Shown here piece by piece: positions 55,301-64,000 of a DNA stretch of 64,000 bases. Each line of letters begins with the position of its first letter. The first letter of the stretch is position 1. The notes under the pieces were generated by a model that had not been told where the DNA came from, ran no database searches, and saw nothing but the letters and a program-made list of their open reading frames with translations. Made by a program: the position numbers and the translations under genes. The DNA is from Copromyces sp. CBS 386.78 (taxonomy: Eukaryota > Ascomycota > Sordariomycetes > Sordariales > Sordariaceae): assembly GCA_030685235.1 (NCBI GenBank), contig MU839157.1, positions 62,001-126,000 on the forward strand. The letters are read 5' to 3'.

Positions 55301-58300
55301 TCCGAGTTCTTAGCAGTGTTCTCGAAGCCACACTCCTCGATGAGATCGGGCCAATCAGGAGGCGTGGCGATTCCATCATCGCTCGAAGTACGACCAGCGC
55401 AACGAAGCATCCTGTCTTTGAGTGGAGCGCGAGAAGCATGAACGACAACAAGGAAGCCGCCAGGACGCATCGAGTCCCGGATAAGCTGCAGCGCGGAATG
55501 GGTCTTTTTGTTCTCGAGGATGGACGTGTTGAGGACCACAAGGTCATACGGTCCCCCGGCAGATTCAACCTCTCCCTCGAGATCGACCTCGTCAATCATG
55601 ATCTTCTTACGAATGCCTTCGAGAAGAGGAGTGCGCTCCTTGAGGTTCGTCTCCGGCTTGCCACCAATGCGGTAGCTAAGGAACGATCCCTCGAGTGCCT
55701 CCATGATGTGCTCGGTCAAGCCCAACTCGGGATCAGTTAGGCCAAGAATGTTCATGCGGGGGTACTTGTGCACGATCTGGCGAACAACACGGCCGACCTG
55801 CTTCTGGAAGTATGAGAGTTGCTGTGCCTCTTGAACCAAGGTAGGAAGCATGCCGGGAAGGACGTCAGGAAGATTCTCTCCCAGGTGGCGAATGAAATCG
55901 AGAGTCATGAAGTAGGGAGAAGAACGGATAAACTTCTCCAGACTCTCCTCGGTCTCTCTTGGCCAGGAATTGGAAACCAAGCGAGTCTCTGTCTGGTATC
56001 CCGCCGGCTCAAGCAGATCTCTGGGCGTCTCCTTGCGGCGCTTGAGTGCGGCACGCTCAACGTAAGATGAGGCAACCCTGGCACAGCTCTCGAAAAGCAT
56101 AGGGCTCACCCCATTGAGGGCTTCTGGTGCAGAAGCTACGATTCCATCCTCAGGATCCAACTCGTAGATAGTGGTAAGATAGAGCTCCCTATCGTTCTCG
56201 GGGCGCGTCGATGTGAATGAGCCGACAGTGAGTCCCTCAATCTGAATCTCCAAGTCGCCGTTGGGGTTGTAGATGTTGATCTCAGCCGTGAATGAGGCTG
56301 CGGCTGTCTTGGAAAAAGGAATGCCTTGGGTGAGGTAGGCATCAACAGCGAGGTCATCATCACGAGCACCGCTGCTGCATATAGCAAGGTTGAACTTCAC
56401 ACGGCTCATGATCTTGGGAAGGAATGAAGTCCACAGAGACCCATCACCAGGGGAAGAAACAGTGAGGAAGGCAGTCTGCAAGCAGCTGTCCAGCGTGGCA
56501 GGGCTGATGTCCAAGCCAGTCTCGTCATCTGCGTGAAACCTCTTCACTTTGCCGGAAGAAAACTTGTAGCGACGCTCAATCGCCGTCAAGCCCTTGAAAG
56601 GTCCGTTGTAATCCAGACCGGTACCCGCCATCATCTTGTAGAACGCCTCGGGTTGGGCGGAGAGAGTCTCGGCGCGCTGCGCAGGACGATGGGTAAGTGC
56701 TTTGGGAGACTTCTCTCCGAGGACAATATGAAGCTTTCCGCTGAAGTTCAGCTTCATGTCAATGGTACCATCGGCAGGCGCCGAGGTCAGCGTGAACAAT
56801 GCCTCGATAGTGGAGGCATCCTTGGGATAGTTGGACACCACCAAAGAGAAGAGTGTCTCGACACCGGGCGACTCAGGCTCGAGTGTAATGCCAGCCATAA
56901 ACTTCAAGTCACGCAGCTCGACAACAGAAGCGGCGCGATCACCCAAGAGGACGCGTGCAGCATCCAAAACCATGATGCAGTAGGCCGAAGCCGGAAGAAG
57001 CGCCTGTCCTTGGAATTTGTGGCCCTGGGCCCACGGGAGCTTGGCGTACTTCAAAACGTTGCGCCATCTGAGCTCGTGTTCGTTGTCGTCTCTGGTACGA
57101 ATACCAAGGAGCTCATGCGGTTTATGAGTCCTGAAGTGATACTGGCGAGAAACACGAGACTCGCGGTAGTAGGTGTGCGAGTGGTCCCAAGGGTAGCTAG
57201 GGCCCTGCTGAAAGTGCAGGTGAGCCAGTTCAGGCTCCACTGAGCCCTGGACAAACTTCTCGATGACTGCCGAAGACGAGCCAAAGTTGGACCACATCCA
57301 GCCCAAGAAGTCGGCAAGAGCAATGCGGTCGTCAAGCTTCCTGTCGAGCAGGCCGGAGTAGATGATGGCCTCTCCTGACTTGGCCTTCATGGTCTGAGTG
57401 ACGGGGCCGCGCAGGGCAGCGTGAGGTCCAACCTCGATGGCGCAGTCAAAGGGACCTTGTCCCTCGAGGGCAGTGCTGACAGCCTCAAAGAAAAGAACTG
57501 CATTGACCATGTTATCGCGCCAGTAGGAAGACGCGAGCTCTTCAGAAGTCGGCTCGCCATGACCGTAGACGCTGGACACCCAAGTCGTGCCGTTACCGTC
57601 CTGCAATGGTGAAATGTTGCAAGCCTTAAGAGCCTCGATGTACTCGGTAGCAGGACGCACCATGTGAGGCGAGTGATAAGCCGTGTCGACCTGCAGCATT
57701 CTTGCAAATTTCTTCTCGTTCACCAGGTGATCGTGGACCTTCTGCACGATATCAAGGTCGCCCGACAAGGTGACACTGCTGGGTCCATTGCTAGCAGCAA
57801 CACAAACGCGGTTGCCAAACTCCGGCATAGCGCAAAGCTCTTCAGCTTCGGCCTTGGTCAGGCCTGCAGCCACCATGCCGCCCGATTGGCCCTGAGCACC
57901 GCTGGCGAGGTAAGCGTATTTGCCGCGGTAATAGGAGATGAGAATCGAATCGCGAGCTGATAGTTTGCCAGCCGCGTAAGCCGCAGCAATCTCGCCGGAT
58001 GAATGGCCGACAACGGTGTGGAAAGTAATGCCCAAGTCAGCGAGAAGATCAATGAGGGCGATCTGGACCGCGGTGCAGAGAGGCTGGGAGATGGCTGCCT
58101 TCCCAACTCTAGAGAGACTAGCGTCGGCCATGATCTCCTGTTCAAGGAACCACGAGGGCGGATGAGGGCAGGCCTGGAGGACCTGATCGAGCTTCCGAAT
58201 AGACTGAGCATAAATGTTACTGCTCTGTAGCAAACCACGAGACATGGTGGCCCACTGAGCACCTTGACCGGTGAAGATACCCAGGATCTTGGGGATATCG

Positions 58301-60126
58301 GTCTCGGGGCGAGCGCGGACACTGATGGTAGCCGCCTTGCCGGCATCGGCCTTTGCGATCAAGGCATCGAGATCCTTCATGATGTCCTCCAATGAAGATC
58401 CGGTAACGGCAGTGCGGTAAGGGAAGGCCGTGCGGTGCTTGTAAGCAAACCAAGCAGTCTGCTCGAGAGGCAATGAAACGTGCTGCGCGATGAAATCGCG
58501 ATAGCACTTGGCAACGGCACCCAAAGACCTGGGCGAGCTGGCAGAAAGCACCAGCGGCAGGCGAATCTGGCCATCAACCGTGAGAGAGCCCGAATCAATG
58601 AGCTTGGGCGGAGCAAGGGTCGAGGCAAAGACCTTGGCGACCGGGTCATGGATCTCCGGCACATACATCTCCTACACAACCATTAGTATGAGAGCAGACA
58701 GCAAGACAACCAAGGGATGATGAAACTTACGCAAATTGCAGTCGAGTTGGTTCCTCCGAATCCGAAGGAATTGACAGTGGCACGCCTGGGCTGGCCAGCC
58801 GGGACAGAAGGCCAGGCCATGGCCTTGGTGGGCACATGAAGATGAGAGTAGTACTTGGCAACAGCGGGCTGAAGTCTGTTGAAGTGCAAGTTAGGGGGCA
58901 CAGTGCCGTTGTTCATGGCATGAACCACCTTGAAGAGACCGGCCAATCCAGCGGCACCTTCGGTGTGACCGATGACGGTCTTGACGGAGCCCACAAGCAG
59001 CTTTGACACTTCGGCCGTGTCTTGGCCCGCAGTGCTGACGTTACGGCCGAAAAAAGCATCCTCAATCGCTCTAGCCTCATTGGGATCTGCGGAAAAATGT
59101 TAGCTGAACTGATCGAGTCAAGAGCAGAAGGGAAGAAAACATACCACCAGCAGCAGTGCCGGTACCATGGGCCTCGAAGAACTGGCAACGATCAAAGGGG
59201 TCCTTGGCGTTCAAGCCCGAGCGACGATAAGTGTCTTGGATCAGAGTGGACTGTGCCTCCCAGTTGGGCATGGTGATGCCCTTGCTGCGGCCGTCAGAGT
59301 TGACACCGGTCTCGCGAATGATGGCCTCGATGCGATCGCCGTCGGCCAAAGCCTTACTGAGAGGCTTGATAAACATCGCGGCGACACCCTCGCCACGTGC
59401 ATAACCGTCAGCGCGGTCGTCCCACATGTGGCAGCGGCCAGTGGGGCTAAGCATGTGCAAGCTCGACTCGACGACGAACTGCTCAGGGGTGAGAATCAGG
59501 TTGACACCTGAAACACAAGCCATCTCAGCCTCACCCGAGCGAAGAGAGAGGACAGCCTGGTGGAGGGCGACAAGACTGGAAGAACAGGCAGTGTCGATGG
59601 TCATAGAAGGACCGTGGAAGTTGAAAAAGTACGACACGCGGTTCGAAATGATGGAGCGAGCATTGCCAGTGGCGTAGTACTGGCTGACAGACAGATCGTC
59701 GCGCTGAGAAAGGGTGTCGTAATCGGCCGTCATGACACCAGCAAAGACGGCGACCTTCTTGCCAGAGTAGTCCTGGAGGGTGTAGCCAGCAGACTCGAGA
59801 GCCTCGTACACTACTTCGAGCAGCATGCGCTGCTGGGGATCAATGGCCTCAGCCTCCTTCGGAGTGATGTTGAAAAAGCTGGCGTCGAACAGACGATGGT
59901 CCTGCTCGAGAAAGTAGGCCTTGGCCGAGTTGGTAGTGCCGTGATACTCGCCATCGGGGTGATAGAAGCCGTCGACATTGAACCGATTCTTGGGGACTTC
60001 GCGCGTAAGATCCTTGGGATCCTTCAGAAGCTCCCACAGCTTGGCGGGGGAGGTGGCTTCGCCCGTAAAGCGGCAGCCGCTGCCAACGATGGCGATGGGC
60101 TCAGACAGCGGAATCTTGTAAGACAT
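52303..60126 (-). CDS. highly reducing type I polyketide synthase (KS-AT-DH-degenerate MT-KR-ACP, no ER)
   Basis: Iterative megasynthase building a partly reduced polyketide from malonyl-CoA; product unknown. Exons 59145-60126, 58731-59086 and 52303-58671; introns 58 and 59 bp; 2568 residues. The start at 60126 ([19 protein letters not shown]) is the usual KS opening. KS: DTACSSS with Cys181, EAHGTGT with His320, GHTEGAAG with His368. AT: GHSSGE, nucleophile near Ser670. [12 protein letters not shown] with His997, and partner Asp1174 in TLDSCLQ. Residues about 1300-1585 align with a C-methyltransferase, but the GxGTG loop reads [13 protein letters not shown] (from about 1418), so it is probably inactive. 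The following segment lacks an ER NADPH motif. KR: loop V-G-I-T-R-D-M-G near 2110-2117, catalytic Ser/Tyr2252/Asn2256 in SS...[17 protein letters not shown] with Ser2426. No thioesterase or condensation domain. A Ser/Thr-rich tail of about 100 residues ends [14 protein letters not shown]. Confidence 0.93.
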
Positions 60127-63100
60127 TATGATTGCTGATAGGTTTCGTAGTCCTAAAGAGGGACAGTAGAAGAGAGAAATTAGATATCTAGTACTGGACC
60201 GAACGCCGAAAACCAAACGAACAGAACAAAGAAAGTCGTTCCTCAAGTCGTGAGTCGTAAAGTCGTCGTTCTCGCAGGAGAAGTCGCAGGTATGTACGTT
60301 ACCGAAAGAAAATGCTAATGAGCAAGAAGAGGGAGAAAGCCAATGACAAAATGCTCTGCTAAGCGGCAAGAAGTAGTTTTCTCGAAAGGAAGAGTGCGTT
60401 GGTTTTGTGTGGTTTTTGTGTGAGGGACAAGAGAGTGGAAGTCGGGTTGTGGGAGCGAGGAAGTCCAAGCACGACCGGAGGGGTACTAGTAGAAATCGTT
60501 CTGCCCGAACGTCGAGTGAAGGGCGACTTGGGCAGAAGGAAGGCGGTGACCGCCAAGTAAATGAAGTGTCGCTTGTGATGGTGGGTGCCGAATGGCAGGG
60601 CGGAACTGGATCCTGGAGCCGCGAGAATACACTTCACTTGGGTTGGCGACCCGAGTTTAAAGGTTCGTCAGCTGGCACCTCGTGGCCAAAGCACAAGCGC
60701 CGCCCGTTCGTTGCCAGGTTCCCTACCCGTTGCAGACCGGCGGTGGGCGATGGGCAGTTGCGTCGGTTAGTTGTTGGCGGTTGTTGCCCGGTGGTGATAG
60801 TATCCACTCCGCCGGGAATTGACAACGTGCCGCCGTTTGTGGGAGGTGTTGACGTGAAGTGACTCTCAACAAGTGAGGCTCCGCCAGCGTCAACGAGACC
60901 ACGGCAACGACTGCATTGGCCAACCACAATGCACTCCATCATTCACTCGGAGTATGCGACTTTCCTTCAACCATAACCAGATTCCAAAGGATCCCTTGCC
61001 GCATTGCCGCACAATCCAATATTGCAACCGCAACCACGTCAATTAAAGGACGGGAAGCACCTGGATCCTACCCTTCCTTTCTCTCGGGTGGTATATCGGG
61101 GTCGACAGCCATTTCTGAATATCCTTCTTGTTTTTCCTCTTGCTGATAGGAACTCAATGATATGCTTCGTCATGCCCACACAACGAAGAGCTTTGCCAGC
61201 ATCAGAGTGCGTTCATGACAGTACAGTACGAAACGTAGTCAATGCCATCCCCACACTGATTCGCGTTCCATCCAGGATCGTCTGGTGCAACCGCCATCGA
61301 GGCCATCAACTTGAATCTTGTTTGGTATGGTAACATGTTAACATGTGTTCCCCGAAGTGCTTGACGTAGAGGAGGTATACAGCCCTTTGAGTCTCGCCAT
61401 CTGAAGATGCGGCTCAATGGCCATTTCCTGATTGTTCCAAAAATAAAAATAAAAGCACCTGACAAGGATCACCTAGTCGAAGAAATGCCGGTTTGAGGTG
61501 CATCGTTTATCAAAGACGAAGCAGATAACACGTAGCCGGCCATCTTCTGCCTGCGGTGGAGGTCTTCTAAGGGACCAAGGGTCCTTCAAAGAGTATCTCT
61601 ACTTCAGAGTGGTGTTCCCTCGAAGTTAGATCGGTTGGCCCGTTATTGCCCCAATCAATCCCTGTTGCTTATTGGCACGGCACATAACCACATCGCCTCA
61701 AGGAAATGCTGGCCAGATCGAGACCGGCCAACGTGGTACAGGTGTCGTTTTCTAGGGCAGAGACGACAGTCGGTCGTTCAAAGTATGGAAGGATGCCCCG
61801 CTTGTCAATCTTGCATTGGCCAATGTACCCAATTGCAGCCGTTAGATAGTGGTGACTTGAATCATCTGGGTGACACTGCTCCGGCTAAAAAGAGACGCCA
61901 CCGTGTAAAGAAGCAAGTCAGGCGCACCGCGAAGCACCTCACGAGCCTAGAGCCAATGAAATATTGGTACAGTCGCAGAAGAAATCCGTTGGTGATGGTG
62001 GCTTGAAGGCGGGGCAGTTGTGGAAGGTGGCCGATATGGGACAATGGGCAGGTGAACCCTCCGAAGGTACGCCGGTATCAAGTTGAACCCCGAAGCCTCT
62101 CAGCCGCCGGCGACAACGTCACAACGGTCCCGTATTAGTGTGCTATGTCGCCGCAAGCTTCGTAGCTGTTGAGGCGGGGTTTCCTGTCCACCTAAAACCC
62201 CGAGAGCACAGAAGGTGACACGAAGGTGAGTCGGCCTGATCGTCGTGTAGCTCTAGAAACCGAGGCAGCCATTCCGGGCCTTCCCGTCCCGTTGAAGGAG
62301 ATTGGGAGGCCGTCCTTTGTGGCCAGGGCGACCGGGACACTGCCGCCGCTGTCAGTATGCTGAGCAACCGAGTCTCAGCGGTTGTTATCACGTGGGTTTT
62401 CCAGCAAAGGGGAACGCAACCATCTGGAGAAATGGTTAGTTGAAGGTCAATCCGTGGGTAAGAAGATAACTTGCCGGCCACCACAATCAAGCTATCCCGA
62501 GGCAAAGGTTGTCTGAAGAGCGCGTCGTACCAGGAGGCCATTGTATCATGTTGGTGTAAGTCAACCCATGAAGCATCGTGATGACGCGTTACGACAGCAA
62601 GGTTAATGAGAGTACTTTGAGCCACTCCCGGGTACTGTTCCGGGAACTGGTGCCGCCCAGGTGTCGGCTGCAGGACAGGGCGACATGTGAGCCTCGCGGC
62701 CATCACAAGGAGTGCGGTCCTTTGAGGCCTCTTGTGGAAGTCGCACATGGTGGGTAGAGCCGGAGAACACCCGCTTGCCATGAAGTGATGAGCTCGGTTG
62801 CGTCAGCGTTTCCAGTGCGTCCCACGAGGGGGGGATGACACAACCGGGTGGCACCTGTTGAGCACCATACGATGCGCAGACGACGGCTGTAGTTGGTGAT
62901 GCAACACAGCTGCAGCACATTGTCTTATGGAAGGATGGGGATGCTACGTTCTTCGTTCACAGACCCGGGAGGGACTGGAAGCTGAGAACACTGGGCCCCG
63001 AGATGCCGGGTGAGTAGCACCAAGCTGTAGACTGCGTTGTCGAGCGACATGGACTGCAGTAGCCGACGATAAATGGACCCCATACGATAACTGCGAGGGT

Positions 63101-64000
63101 CTTTGAACAAGGTGTTGTTGGTCCGGGAAAAGCAAAGTCTAAGCGTAAATCACGTCGTGGCACGCAGTATGTCAGCAACATGAACGTCTAGAAGGAGATG
63201 GGGGCCAACCAGGCCGTCCCATAGAGGGCGACTTACCATGCTGTCTTGGAGGGCAGAGCTGATCAGCTGGATAGGGTGAGCTTGGTTCCTCGTTGTACTT
63301 GAAGGGGGTGGAAGGAAGTAGACAAGCTACTCATCGGAGGTAGTTCTGAATGTGGACGAGTGTGAGTGTGAGTGTGACTCGGGGTAGAGACTTAGACAGG
63401 TGTGGTAGTTCAGCCCTTCAGGTAATATCACGTCGAGGAGGGAAGTTTGGCTTTGGGTCCACCTCGTCCCCCGCTCTCCAACACGTTCATCTTTGTTCCC
63501 TGAAACCCTAATGTCTTGCTGACGGTCTCGTCTCATAACCTATTGTCGTTCAAGTGGTCAGGCAGCCAAAGGGGTCGCGAGTGTTTGGCGTCGGTGTTGC
63601 GCGTTGGTGTTGATAACAAACGCGGGGCGAAGATCGGACATGACACACTCGCCGGGGCAACGGGCAGCACGACGAATAAAGGGTGGAAACAAGTGGTATA
63701 TATTGCAAAGCTATTCAGGAGGAGTAATGGTAGGTGAAGATTAGCCAGAAAGGCTCAAGTTGACGACATGACGTTGGATGGACGTTGAGCAATTTGGACT
63801 TGGTGCGCCGCAAATCAGACCAGTCACAAATGTCGGCATCCTTTCATGCATTTGCCAAGACCAGGGCGATAAGACAAAAGCACAACCACCTAGGTCCTAG
63901 AGCGCTAGAGGTACCTCTACGTTAAGTGGGGACTGCAGGAAAATGGCACGTCGACGATTGGTCACGACTGTTATGGCTTTGTGCACGGACCTTCAACTGA
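60127..64000. other. PKS promoter side and gene-poor right end
   Basis: 3.9 kb. The first few hundred bases are the PKS leader and promoter. The KS frame is open upstream to 60468 but looks non-coding there. Farther right only medium frames appear, the largest on the minus strand at 62143-62781 (212 codons), with other minus frames up to 63181 that I could not splice into one convincing gene. No RNA gene or transposon is recognised. Confidence 0.5.

Noticed and set aside
60127..60468. N-terminal extension of the PKS frame upstream of 60126
   Set aside because: The added residues are Ser/Pro/Phe-rich with no homology to a KS; the Met at 60126 is followed at once by the canonical KS start.
1..64000. 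CRISPR arrays, bacterial operons, dispersed 5S rRNA genes
   Set aside because: No spaced repeats of CRISPR type; the window is eukaryotic. I looked for the conserved 5S core and did not find it.

Overview
The window looks like nuclear DNA of a filamentous ascomycete, most likely Neurospora or another member of the Sordariaceae. Three things point there: spliced genes with 50-125 bp GT-AG introns, GC-rich coding DNA, and long AT-rich tracts with the signature of repeat-induced point mutation (RIP): TpA excess, CpA/TpG loss, and reading frames broken almost only by TAA/TAG. I found ten protein genes. Exon borders were derived by hand from splice signals and frame.

Left third (1-23.5 kb). Bases 1-1950 are the RIP-mutated edge of a repeat island, with a possible Tc1/mariner fragment. 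After a gene-free stretch comes a seven-helix cAMP-receptor-like GPCR (5817-7552, minus). From 9638 to 23490 there is a nested pair of dead transposons. The outer one is a hAT element (8-bp target duplication, short inverted ends, subterminal repeats, decayed minus-strand transposase). Inside it sits an 11.25-kb Ty3/gypsy chromovirus with two 347-bp LTRs, a 5-bp target duplication, a polypurine tract, decayed gag and pol (protease, RT, RNase H, integrase, chromodomain) and an extra ~2.1-kb reading frame after pol.

Middle (24.7-41 kb). Two unrelated flavoprotein monooxygenases lie on the minus strand (24696-26725, with a SnoaL-like N-terminal half; 27796-29859, salicylate-hydroxylase type). 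Four plus-strand genes follow: a secreted GH18 protein, an unrecognised Cys-motif protein, the tri-snRNP splicing factor Dib1/Dim1, and a membrane-anchored DUF3405 protein.

Right third (41.7-64 kb). Three minus-strand genes: an OPT-family oligopeptide transporter, a secreted aldose 1-epimerase, and a 2568-residue reducing type I polyketide synthase (KS-AT-DH-degenerate MT-KR-ACP, no recognisable ER). The epimerase and transporter could belong to a PKS locus, but multi-kilobase gaps, no visible regulator and no trans-ER make that weak. The last 3.9 kb holds no gene I can support.

The most unusual items are the extra ORF of the chromovirus, the cleanly readable hAT/chromovirus nest, and the PKS with a dead methyltransferase, no ER and an Arg in its KR cofactor loop.
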